Assembly (NCBI RefSeq): GCF_901709675.1
Contig: NC_051092.1
Span: 13,926,991 to 13,990,990 of the forward strand
DNA: 64,000 bases
Direction: 5' to 3'
From: Syngnathus acus
Taxonomy: Eukaryota > Chordata > Actinopteri > Syngnathiformes > Syngnathidae
Part shown: piece after piece, positions 37,601 to 55,378 of the stretch
Position numbering within the stretch: the first letter of the stretch is position 1
Layout: each line of letters opens with the position of its first letter
Translations under genes and position numbers: made by a program
Notes under the pieces: generated by a model
What the model was told of the DNA's origin: nothing
Seen by the model: the letters and a program-made list of their open reading frames with translations, nothing else
Databases searched by the model: none

Positions 37601-37861
37601 CTCATTGTGCCATTTCATTTGTGTCATGACCAGATAAATTGTGGAGACTTTTTATTTAACAAATAACACACACTTTGCCATTGTACAGTGAAAATATTGA
37701 CTATAATTTCAAAAAAAAAAAAAACTTTCAGCAAATGACTCCCAGGTATTTAACTATATCAAATTTACCCTTTCGTGGGATTTGTGTTACTCATGTATTT
37801 AAGAACTAACAATACAGTACCAATCGAATGCAGTAAGAGCGGCATTTATTTTTGGAAGTTT

Positions 37862-37888
37862 ATACGTCACCTCTTTTGCGCATGCGCA
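37862..37888 (+). promoter_or_regulatory. fancf: CRE-like and NRF1 motifs in the fancf promoter
   Basis: A palindromic TGCGCATGCGCA (37877-37888) is a textbook NRF1 site, preceded by a CRE-like TACGTCAC (37862-37869). They lie about 340 bases before the FANCF start codon, in the interval shared with divergent GAS2. Both motif types are typical of housekeeping CpG promoters without TATA. Function is inferred from motif and position. Confidence 0.65.
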
Positions 37889-38226
37889 CAACAGTTCCAG
37901 CGGCACATTCAAAACAAGTTAAAGGCTAAAGTGGCGAAAGGAGCGTGAGTTTAATAGTTTATGTAGTCTATACTGTGAACTAATGATGTATTTCGCGCAG
38001 ACATGTGTGTATTTAATAGCAGAAATGTTTTTAAAGCGTGTGGGATTTACGCGACGTTCGAACTCACCATGGTATCATTGCAGCTAGCCCGTTCGTGCTA
38101 GCTCGCGCGTAGCTTCGGCGTTGGTCGTCATAAGGAGAACATTTCGGGGATAACTCTGACGTCCTCCGTGGAAGTCGGAGCACCTAGGCTGCTCGCCGGT
38201 ATTCCTGTGCCCGCCAAGAGCGCCGC

Positions 38227-39258
38227 ATGGAGGCAGCGCTGAAGAACTTATCCAGTACGGTCGAGTTGCTGGCGGTTGCGGCGCGGAGTAGTGACGTGCG
38301 TCTGTGGGAGCGAAAGTCTGTTTCTCGGGCTTTCCACTGGGCCTTCTACTGCGAGCACCTTGTCTCCAAGTTCCACCAAAAACCCCAAATAAGAGGGATT
38401 ATGGAGTTGCAACTGCAGCAAACTAATAGCACGTTGCGAGCTGTCTTTGCTGACTACACTGAGCTCTCTTTAATGGACCTGTCACAATGCCAGCACCTGT
38501 TGCTTACAGGACTGCTGAGTAACCCTCATTTGCCCCTCTCCATCATGAAGATACTCTTTGACTCCACAAAACCGGCTCATGTCATACCAGGAGAGTATCA
38601 GGATGTCACTGGACTTTGCAGTCGCATCATTCAATGCAAATCTGCTCAAAAAATCTTCAGTCCACTCACGGGTCAGTCGGGCGCCGGTGCCGAGGTGCAG
38701 GCTGCCATGTTGATGGAAAGCCTTCACGCCTTGCTGAGCCGAGGCGGCGAAGCCTGCCGGGCACAGTGTTTTCTTGACTCAGTCCTCCAGGGATGCAAAG
38801 AAGCAGAACATTTGTGTCTGGTCCTCGCTGACGCTATGCTGACTGCAGAAAACGCACATTCACAAACTGCCTCAGTGGATTTTCTCCAGGATTGGCTCCA
38901 GCAAAAACACAGCCTGCTTCAACAAATGTGCCTCACACTGCCTACATCTCTTCTTAAGGACCTGGCCAAAGAGCATCCCAAATTTAGGGACATGTACGGT
39001 GGTGTACTTAAAAAGTGGGTTGCAGATATGGAGTACTGCATAGATGATGGCGAATGGGTGCAAAGCAGCACAAGTCCCAAAGTGTCTTTGCGGGAAGTGA
39101 CTGAGCGTTTTGTGATCTTGTTCAAAGTATGTCCCGCTCTGAAGAGCACTGTAGAAAGAGAACTGAATGATTTGAGGATATCCGATGGAGACTTTGATGT
39201 CAGAGGACTAAGTGTGTGGGGAGATCTCCTGGCAGAAATACACAAGTGTCACCCATAG
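38227..39258 (+). CDS. fancf: Fanconi anaemia group F protein (FANCF), single exon, complete
   Basis: One uninterrupted frame of 343 residues (human FANCF is 374, also a single-exon gene). The start context CGCCGCATGGAGG is favourable. The N-terminus (MEAALKNLSSTVELLAVAAR, then SRAFHWAFYCEHL) parallels the human MESLLQHL...SELLAVSS and ALQWARYLRHI regions. The C-terminus DGDFDVRGLSVWGDLLAEI is close to human DGDFEVPGLSIWTDLLLAL. The protein is leucine-rich and predicted all-helical without catalytic motifs. By family knowledge it is the nuclear adaptor that joins FANCA-FANCG and FANCC-FANCE subcomplexes to FANCM in the Fanconi core complex, needed for FANCD2-FANCI monoubiquitination at interstrand crosslinks. 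It is divergent from GAS2 and tail-to-tail with SLC17A6. Confidence 0.96.
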   Translation: MEAALKNLSSTVELLAVAARSSDVRLWERKSVSRAFHWAFYCEHLVSKFHQKPQIRGIMELQLQQTNSTLRAVFADYTELSLMDLSQCQHLLLTGLLSNPHLPLSIMKILFDSTKPAHVIPGEYQDVTGLCSRIIQCKSAQKIFSPLTGQSGAGAEVQAAMLMESLHALLSRGGEACRAQCFLDSVLQGCKEAEHLCLVLADAMLTAENAHSQTASVDFLQDWLQQKHSLLQQMCLTLPTSLLKDLAKEHPKFRDMYGGVLKKWVADMEYCIDDGEWVQSSTSPKVSLREVTERFVILFKVCPALKSTVERELNDLRISDGDFDVRGLSVWGDLLAEIHKCHP

Positions 39259-39405
39259 CTTGAGCAATAGTTTCACAAATGTTGTCAAGGTTGTCTGCTT
39301 ATTTATTTTAAAATATTAGCCACCGATCTGCATTTTTTACCCTCCTCTGTAAAATGTTTAAAATGAGTTTAGAGAATAGGAAAATTAAACCAGATTTTAA
39401 AAAAA

Positions 39406-39411
39406 AATAAA
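39406..39411 (+). promoter_or_regulatory. fancf: Polyadenylation signal, fancf
   Basis: An AATAAA hexamer in an A-rich context lies 148 bases after the stop codon, giving a short 3' untranslated region. Confidence 0.6.
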
Positions 39412-39429
39412 CAAAAAACAGTGCTCAAT

Positions 39430-42400
39430 TTTTTTTTAAAGAATCCAATGGAGTATTCTGCATTGACAGAGTCCACTTCCAATAAGGTGTTGTGCAATAC
39501 AAGCGTGATTGGTTCTGTGCTGTTCAAGTGACTTGAATACTAATTCACATGACTGCTTCTGGGCTACAGCACCTCTGTGGCAAGGGATCAATTAGGCACA
39601 TCCTGTGTGTTCAATCAAAGAGCTGCACAAAACCCGGTATGCGCTGCACCGCGGATTAGAGGCCCCGACATGGCGTGCATGCAAACGCCAACACAGCCAC
39701 GGCTCGTTTAACACGCCATGAAAGCAATTCACGCAGTGACAGACAAGGGTCACCGAGTAACGGCCGGCGTGTACACAAGCAATTTATTTCCGAGGCAGGA
39801 GGAACATATGTGGCAGACAAAAGGGGGAAGCCACCATGATTAAACGGGGTCTCACCTGCTCCTCTGTTGTAAAAACATGCAAATGTTCCCAATTGGATTT
39901 TTGTCATGTGGATGCAGCAAACAAAAGGTCACTGGTAATTCTGCAGAGCAAATGGCAATTTACACGTTACCTGGGAGCGTCTTTTTTTTGTTTTACAGCC
40001 TCACACGTGATGCGCAGCGGGAATGTAGTCATGGTGATGAGTAATGTCAGCCCCCAGATACAAAGAAATACACCTCAAATGATATGAAATGGTTCCAAGC
40101 AATTTAGATTTTTTTTTTTCACTTGAGGTTTTTGAAAAGTGAAAGTAGTCTCGCAGCATCAACTGCATCTCAAACACCCTGGTGACTGGGAATATTTTGT
40201 CACAAATTTCATGAGCTTTTTTTTAACCAAAATCAAAAATACAAAAATTTAGTATTTTTTTTAACTGACAATTGTACTTTTTTTTTTTTTAAAATTGCTT
40301 GTTCATGCAATATGTTGAAACATGATTACCTCTGTCTATTTGTTGCACTTCACATTTATCAATCTTGTGTATCAAAATAAACACATGCCATTTTTGTCCA
40401 ATGAAAATTTTGCCACTTGCTGAAAATGATGTCACAGTTGCTCCTTCTGCTTTTGGTCATGTGACATTCTCAATCTGAGCCGTGATTTGTCGTTACCTGA
40501 GCCCTCAGCAACTGCGATGTCGTTTTTAGTCAACAGCAAACCAAGTGACTGCCCCATTTTTAAAAATTAAATGATTTCCCTAATTTAATGAGCTTCAATA
40601 CCATAGCTGATAATGATGCCCACTCTTGATGATTGTGTTACGTTTGCATCAGTTAACTTCGTTTAGAGGAAGGAAATATTGCTTGTTATTTGATTATTCC
40701 TAATGAACTGTCCTCAGAGAAAAGCTCTTTCTACCCCCTCCCGCCCCTTATGTGGTTCTGTGACAGCGTGTGGCAATAAACGGCAGGGAGACAAGTGGAG
40801 GGTGTTGTGCTTGCTGAGGGATAGCATTCATTAAAGGTCTACTCCAGCCCCCATCTGGTGCTTTGAATAGGGGCGGGTTGGCTGGGGGGGCTGGTGCGGG
40901 TTTAGAGCCCTCCCTTGGCACGTGCCTAAGCCGCTCCGACGTTGGCCTTGTCTTGCCCCCGCAGTGACAGATCACAAAAATGGGTGTGAGGAGGCCACGC
41001 TTCACACCTGTGTCCCACGCTCAGAAGCATTAAGCAAGTCTTATTTTCCTTTACACAGTTACTGGAGAATTTTTTTAAGGAATATTTCTGCAAAGTACCC
41101 ATCAGACTGTCCAGTAAGCTGTGCTGCGCTTGCAGAAGCGCAGTTGGTGCATAAAAAAAACACGACTATCCATTTTGAGATGTTTCATTGTAATTTGTTG
41201 CATTTCATGCAATCTGAATAATTATTTGACTCTAATATATTTTTGTAATTTTTTAGGTTGAACAAATGTAAGGGTATCTTCCAAAATGTCAACTTTGACG
41301 GGAATACTTCATACGGTAAGTAATGTCGTGCATTCTAAGCCATTGTGTATGGGCAGGTTGTCAATATTTTCTTGTCAGTCCGCTCCATAAAAATAAGAAG
41401 ATTTTGCTGCTTTATTCATATTCCATAAACTTTTTTTCATGAATCAGAATGCCTTGTTTAGACTCGGGGGGCACATACAATATTGCAAATAAAATCTGTC
41501 GATTGACTTCCCCTTTAAACACCAAAATGTTAGCGTTCGTTGGACACAAGAATATTATTCCAAAACAAAATATAAATTGTACTGATTTTTTTCCTGTGTA
41601 GCCTTACTACTGTCCCTTTTTTAGATGCACAACACATTTCTTTCAACATTTTATCCACATTGTGATCAGAAGTTCTTCACCAGCACAAAGGCTATCTTGT
41701 AAAAAATCTTATCAGCCTCTCATCCCTTTGTCTTGGCGTGTGCGATACCAATATGAACACACACTGCAGAGAAGAGCATAGCACTATCAAACTGTCACCC
41801 TAACGTGATATGGGGGAGGGGAAGTGGATCAACTTGTGATAGATGAGCTTACATACAAACTACGGGATCTGAGCCAGGAAGAAAATTAACACATTGGATG
41901 CCTCAGTGTCCGGGAGGAAAAAAAAAAGTCGAGCTGGTCTCAAAGAAAACCTTCATCAAACGCTCCCTACTGCATTATGGCTCTCCTGTTTGCTCACTAT
42001 AAATGTTTCAGTAGGACGAGAAAGTAAGCACAGATGAAAGCTTCAAATAAGCCGCCTGCTGCTCATACTCGAGAATCTCTTCTCTTGTAAGCATAAGGGA
42101 AGCTTGGTTTTCATTTCCAGCTTGCATCCTTAAAATATATATTTTTTAGCACGTGACACATCTCATGTGAGGGATTGATTGGGCCTCGGAGCATGCAGCC
42201 ATTCCTGTTTTATTAATGGGAGGGATGTGTACAATTCAATCGCCTGGAGGTGCCGTCACGCCACACGTGATAGGCTCATAAAACACCAATTACTCCAAAG
42301 CTACATTTGGAATTTGGCCTTCTAATTACAGCCAGTGACTTGATGGAGGATTATTAGAAAATGAATGGCTACGTAGGCGATAGTGTGGAGAGGCGCTAGG

Positions 42401-43552
42401 GTACAATTTGGCGAGGGGAACACGGCCAGCAGGATAATTGCATGCTGGCGGGCTCCCCGGGGAAGAGCGCAAGCCCCGTCATCAAACACTCATTCGGCTG
42501 CGGCCTCATCCCATTACAGTCCCGCAGGAGCCAAACTGCACCTGCCCCACACTCCGACAACAGGACATCCTCTCGCCCTCTATTTCAAAAACAGTGACGT
42601 GAACCTGATGATCCCCAACGTCAGCATTGTGACTCCAGATTTACAGGTAGTCTAATTATAGCGCACCGTCAAGCTAACAAGCTTGTCACCGGTGCAACGG
42701 CCGTGACCACTGTGACTGGTGTGGCAGGAGGAAAACACATTCCGCATGACTGCAGACTCAATTGGGTTTTCCGTCAAATTAACACGTGTGCTTAGGAGGC
42801 AGGCAGTAGCGAGTGTTAATGTTTTTTTTACCTTCCTTTCTCCGCCTCGGCCGACGAGGCGATTATCCAGGGAAGAACTGAGATTTATTGTAATGGCTTG
42901 ATGCTTGCATAGAGATATTTTAGTGATCAGATGGAACAGTAAACACTAAGATGACTCCATCGTGGGCAAAGAGCCACGCTCGGCCCCCACCCTCATATAA
43001 ATAGCTCGCCTGTTAACCCGCCACTGGTGCAAACTAAGTGAATAAAAATAATGAAAAAAACTAACCACTAAATACTTTAAGGACATTTAATGTGAGTAAA
43101 TGCCACGTAAATTTAAATGGGCACCAGTGCAAGCTGCCATGATAATGTAAACATCATTAACTCAAAACTGATCGTTATAATCTTTGTAAAGGCAATTTGC
43201 TTTACTCTGGATCTCATTAGATTGTGGAGACGTACATACAAGATTACAATTGGGCACAGTGATATTCCATTCATGAAACCGTCAAGTCGTTGTTACTGCA
43301 GGGGAGGGAGAGAGGCTCACAGTGATGCATGCGAATGGTTAGGCGCCATCTTTGCTCTGAATTATTCACCGCCTTGTGAGCGAGCTGTAGTAATCAGTCG
43401 CTCGGGCTGGGTGTTGGGCTGGCCAAGCTTCTAACATGGCTGCTCACAATCGAGACTGAACACAAAAGACTTTCATTGCCAGACGTTTTTTTTTTATTAC
43501 GATTGGCCGTTCATTCACATTTGACTGACTGTCTGCCTATCATCCATTCGAC

Positions 43553-43609
<57 letters not shown>

Positions 43610-44920
43610 GCCTATCATCCGTCCATCCATCCATCCATCCATCCATCCATCCATCCATCCATCCATCCATCCATCCATCCATCCATCCATCCATCCATCC
43701 ATAAAAACCAACAATGTGACCCGACCTTGTTGTCAACTCAATTGAAACTTTATTGCTACAAATGTATGGAATACGTTATTTCACTCCGGAGGTATTGATT
43801 CGTCTGTATCATGCCGAGATTTAATTTTGAAGCCGGGTCAATATTTGCTGCGTGTTGCACGACTGACCTCAGAGGTGTGGAGAAGGACGCGCTGACGTGC
43901 GTAAGGTGTGCCACACTATTGTATATCCACACGTGCGCCACAAATAGAATAGAATGCCCTCTATTGTCATTGATTCACTTAACTGTAGTGTAGCAAATGC
44001 TGTTAGCAATTCTTAGATGCATAGACCAGGGGAAAAAAAGTAATATTTTGTCCCTGTCTGTTAAATTCGTTCATACATAGGCTTACTCATAGATTTTACA
44101 CCATTGAATAGAAAGATAATGATTCTTGTGAGAATGTTAACTCCAGCCATTCCAATTAACATTGCTGTTCCTCCCTCCGTCTACCAATTACCAAGCGACC
44201 GAGTCCAATACTTTGCTTTGGACCCAGGAGACTTCCATCATTGATTTACAAATGAGAAACTCTGAGAGAATGGGAACACAACATGCCGATTGGAGAAGGC
44301 GCTTAAGTGGTTCGGTTGCTAAACACCCCAAGAATCATCGCTAGACCTCCACAAGGAATGAAAAGACAAAAGCATAGTTGTTGTTGGTTTTTTTTTTATA
44401 TATAAAATGAGAATTTTTATAGCACTTTTTCAACATCAACATACCTCTTTGTTAAACACAATATTTGTATCCATAAAATCACATTTATCAGTATACATTG
44501 ACTTCAGGCACAATGCCATGAGAACATCTTTTTGGCCATCTTTAAACATTCTTAAATATTCATATAGTTTAAACATCCTTGCAGATTTCATACAGTAAAT
44601 GGTGGAACAAAGTAGCAAAGAAATTTAAATGGAAGAGCCTTTTTATGAATCAATGCGGTCCACTCGCGTGTCCATAAAGTAGCTTGAGTGACAAGAAGCG
44701 AGAAACACCAAAGGAGTCGTCCACATACAGTACTGCATTCCTCACTGTCAAAAATCGGCACCATGAGCACTAAAGCCGGAGTCTCGGGAGGGACACGAGT
44801 AAAATTGTTAAAAACACACATCTCATCGATGACTCCAAAGCAAGAACAATTTGATACAGCAAGCTAGTGTTACGTTACAAAAACAGAAGGTGGCGGACGG
44901 GTAGCAGCCGTTACACAGGA
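39430..44920. other. fancf-slc17a6 intergenic region
   Basis: No gene was recognised in this 5.5 kb tail-to-tail gap. It contains a degraded interspersed repeat (40425-40570), a CTGT/CCAT compound microsatellite (43552-43702), and several stretches of complex sequence with homeodomain-like TAAT cores (39560-39820, 42160-42420, 42900-43010) that look like vertebrate conserved non-coding elements. The last point cannot be verified without alignment. Confidence 0.5.
43552..43702 (+). repeat. Compound CTGT / CCAT microsatellite
   Basis: About 15 CTGT units (43552-43611) are followed by a short interruption (CCTATCATCCGT) and about 20 CCAT units (43623-43702). Long frames of repeated QTDR, MDGW or IHPS units here are translations of the repeat. 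Confidence 0.97.
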
Positions 44921-44926
44921 TTTATT
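44921..44926 (-). promoter_or_regulatory. slc17a6: Candidate polyadenylation signal, slc17a6
   Basis: A minus-strand AATAAA lies 723 bases past the SLC17A6 stop codon. A longer 3' untranslated region is possible, since neuronal transcripts often extend. Confidence 0.4.
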
Positions 44927-45648
44927 GCAGTGCACACCAAATTTGTATGAACAACCGCCTTCTGATTTGTCTCACTTGAACGTCTCACTGCGCAAAAGTT
45001 TCTTTTCTCTTCTATCGTGGCGGGCGGGTGTATGGATGAGGACAACGCTGCATCTCAACATTGATTGCAAAGTCATGCAACAAACACACTACAATCCTAG
45101 AAGGTTCACTCGCTCTATTTTTGTCTCGGAGTATTACAGGTCTCGCTCGAGGAAGACCTTTTTTGCAAGCAGACATCTCCCTGAAAAGGTGCTGTCCATG
45201 AAAAATATGGCCTTTTTATATTTATGTTCAACACAGATCAACGACCCAAATCCACAATAGTCTCACAGAAACAGTATACAGGTATATACAGTACATAAAA
45301 CACAATAGAATCTGGGGTTTTTTTTCTTGTAGAATTCTTGTAGTGGTTTCAGTGCAATAGAAGACCTTGCGTGACGGTCTACTGCAGTATCATCTGGCTC
45401 ATGTTGTTCAAGTAAACTGATGAGGTTTGGATGCCCGAGACTACAACATAGGCCTGCAGCTTGCTTTGCAACCTCTCTACGCTTGACTGTAGATGGAATG
45501 AGATGTGTTTGAGAATCTAACATGGATTCTCCATTTAAACTAGCTGTCAGAAACAAGAACAGCCCGAAAACTAGACTACACAGAATGGATTCCTCTATCT
45601 ATAATGTTGGATTGTGCAATCTTTGATGGCAATCGGACATTAATCCTT

Positions 45649-52533
<6,885 letters not shown>

Positions 52534-54200
52534 TTCCCCTCCCCAAAATGATTTGCACGACTATTCTAGTGTAAGAAACGCAAGTGGTGTGTGTACATAT
52601 TGTTAGTATAATCCGAATAATGCGAGATTTTGTTCTGCTTCTCCCAAAAGAAACGTCTGAATATCCTGGAGATCCAACAGAACTGGAATCAGGAGAGTCC
52701 GAAGATCCTCAGTGTGCACACTGCTTCCACAGTCACAAAGAGGCGCTCCAGTAAGTCCGTTTTTGCCTTGCGCAGTCTCTTAATCCACGCAGAGCCATTT
52801 TTTTTTTAAGATCCAGCGGCAGATATGGAAAGACGAGCGTCAAGTTTTCAAGGGGCGGGGGTTGGAGGTGTCGTGGTGGGATGATATTGTACGGGGATGC
52901 TGGGGTGAGGCAGCTGGTTGAAAAGGTCCGGGTCCGGAGTGAGAGAAGCTTTCAGCACCAAGGACAGAGCAGGAGCGCCCCACCTGTATGTAGCCGGAGC
53001 CCCACCCATTCGTGATCACATCGAGGATGCTACTTACTCCTCCTCCTGCTACAATAAGATGGTCGGACGCCATAAATCGCATTAGAGAGCGAACCCTGAC
53101 ACTTTGCGCGCGTCGGAAAAAATTGGAAAGTGAACACACAAAAATCTAAAAATGATGCAGTGGTTGTTCACATTATCACTGTGCCTAATATAATGTGATC
53201 GAATGCAACTCAACGTCGCTAACATTGATTTTTGTTATTGATTAGCACCACGTGATATTGAGTTACCGAAAGCAATTCTTAAAGTTCAGCATTAAAGATT
53301 CATAAGGATTGTGCTAATGGTAAAAATCCACGCGAATAATTCACTCATAAATTTCATGAATAAAACAAACAAAAATATCTAAAAAAAAAATAGTTTGATT
53401 AAAAATTTAAAAAAAAATCACAAATAGTGGACTCTGCAATGCCGAATCGCTAATAGCAACATTTTATTTTACAATGTTAGTAAATGTGAAGAATATTTAT
53501 CAAATATAAATTATGCATGAATTAATTTAACATATAATTTGTGGCTAGAATAATTCTATGAACAGCCACATAAATCAGCTAGAGGCAACAGCAGTAAGGT
53601 CTGATTCATTTAAAAAACATGATCATTTACAGCGATCACAGGTCAAATTAGACATCTGCTCCATTCCATGCCTGCATATAACAATAAAAAATAATTAAAA
53701 TTGCAACAGACAAATCTTAAAATGAGTGCACTTCAGGCCCCCACCAGCAGATGGCAGCAGCAAACGTAACAACTTCCAGCCACCGTCAATTGACATTGTA
53801 AGAAACTAGTTGGTAGCCTTAATGCATCATTAAACTGGTCTACAAAGTACATACCGCAGAAGAATATGGAAAAGCAAAACAATTAGGCACAGGCATGTTT
53901 TGTGCTCACTCGCCATGTCTGCAAACAGAGAGCAAATGTTATTAGTTTTGTTTTTGATGTGTCTATAAAGTCAGCGTGGATGCAGACCGACCGATCATTT
54001 TGAGGCTGTTGCCTTTGTGTTTTTGTCTGCCAGGTGAGAAGAGCGTGCCAACGTATTTGGGTGTTAACCACACCCACTAGTGTGAGCAAACACCGACTAG
54101 GAAGCAGCCTCTTCTCGAGCCATCTGTTGTGCGAATGTTCATGCTTGCCAATGTCCTCGGCAAAGCAGTGCAAGTGGTCAGTTTGAGCATTTAGGAATTA
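52534..54200. other. slc17a6 promoter region and ano5-slc17a6 spacer
   Basis: 52534-53140 contains the SLC17A6 5' untranslated region and a GC-rich promoter-like stretch including the RE1-like site. Beyond 53140 the sequence becomes AT-rich without recognised genes, up to the presumed ANO5 3' end near 54224. Confidence 0.5.
52951..52971 (+). promoter_or_regulatory. slc17a6: RE1/NRSE-like silencer element upstream of slc17a6
   Basis: The 21-base site reads TTCAGCACC, then AA, then GGACAGAGCA. Compared with the canonical RE1 pattern (TTCAGCACC-nn-GGACAGCGCC) it keeps both half-sites at the right spacing, with two mismatches in the right half. It lies 418 bases upstream of the start codon in a GC-rich stretch. 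REST binding to RE1 represses neuronal genes outside neurons, which fits a vesicular glutamate transporter. Motif is seen; function is inferred. Confidence 0.75.
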
Positions 54201-54223
54201 TGCAAACGTGGGCTCAACTGGGC

Positions 54224-54229
54224 TTTATT
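54224..54229 (-). promoter_or_regulatory. ano5: Candidate polyadenylation signal, ano5
   Basis: A minus-strand AATAAA about 1.15 kb past the ANO5 stop codon; the stretch between would be the 3' untranslated region. Other A/T-rich near-matches occur closer to the stop, so the exact end is open. Confidence 0.35.
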
Positions 54230-55378
54230 CTGGACATTTGGGAAATGCTTAAAAAAATACAGAAGCAAATGATTTGATAGAACATGTACAGTAAACGTTT
54301 TTTTTTTTTTTTTTAAATGCCAAAATACACCAGGCTTCAAAACATGTTGCTAATTCACAGAGAAATAACTGAAAAAAAAGCACAAAATTATCAAAGGACC
54401 GAATTACATACATTTAAATACTTCAATTGAGACGGACAACCTTTTATAAAATAAAATATCCTTCATATTAGCAACCTCCATTAAACGTTGCTGTTTTAAA
54501 AACACTCAAAAGACTGGACGTGTTGTCATGACAACGGAAAGACTGGCATGCTTGTGACTTGTTAAGTCATCTCATCAAGTGCGTGGTGCGATTTAAAATC
54601 CAAAACATTTCTCTCGTTCTGCGTACAGATGCAGCTGAATGTGACCGTGCTTTGTGTAACGGAGAAAACACAGTTAAGCAGGCGGGTCACGGGATTTTCA
54701 TTATCTCCAGCATGTTGGTAAACATGAACCCATTAAAAGGGATCTCTTCACTCAGTGGTGGCTTTCACTTCACAACACACAGCAGCTGTTAAGCCTAGAT
54801 GACCCGGCCGTGTCAAACCATCTTTTTAATCACAGTGGTAAAAGCAACAGATTTTTGAAACGACAAGTCACATGTCAGATTTTGGTTTCAAGAAATGTTG
54901 ATACTTCATATAAAAAGTGTAGTTTTGTAGGCCTATTCTGCCTAAGTTTTTAGCTTTTTATATGCGAATGGCCATCTTATGCCTAAAAAGTGATTCCTCA
55001 ATTTTTGGCAAGTAACACCGGAGTTGTTCAAACGATTGCACATATGACGGGAAAACATTGGCATATCAAAGTAAGGACAACATGTGATACATAGCTACTA
55101 TATATTTATATATATTAAGGCGTGTACTTTTAAGCTAGCGGCTAAATAAATAGTCCTGAAAGGCGTGGCTTAACTTCCTTTTAACTGCATCAAAATGTGA
55201 TCATTTTACAGCATTGAATCAAAGGCCATAAATACGAGGCAGATATGTTCAAGTCTTCTAGGTTTTCAACATGCTTGAAGCAGGTTAGCTGAGAAAGGAG
55301 GACACCTCTAGCTCAATTCGTGCGGCATTACATGATGACATTTAAAAGTCAACACCAGTGATCAACATTTTTAAATGT

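Noticed and set aside
43476-43745. Frames encoding repeated SVCL, QTDR, MDGW or IHPS units
   Set aside because: They are translations of the CTGT and CCAT microsatellite.
45185-45205. GGTGCTGTCC considered as a second RE1 half-site pair
   Set aside because: The half-sites are in the wrong order and spacing for an RE1 element.
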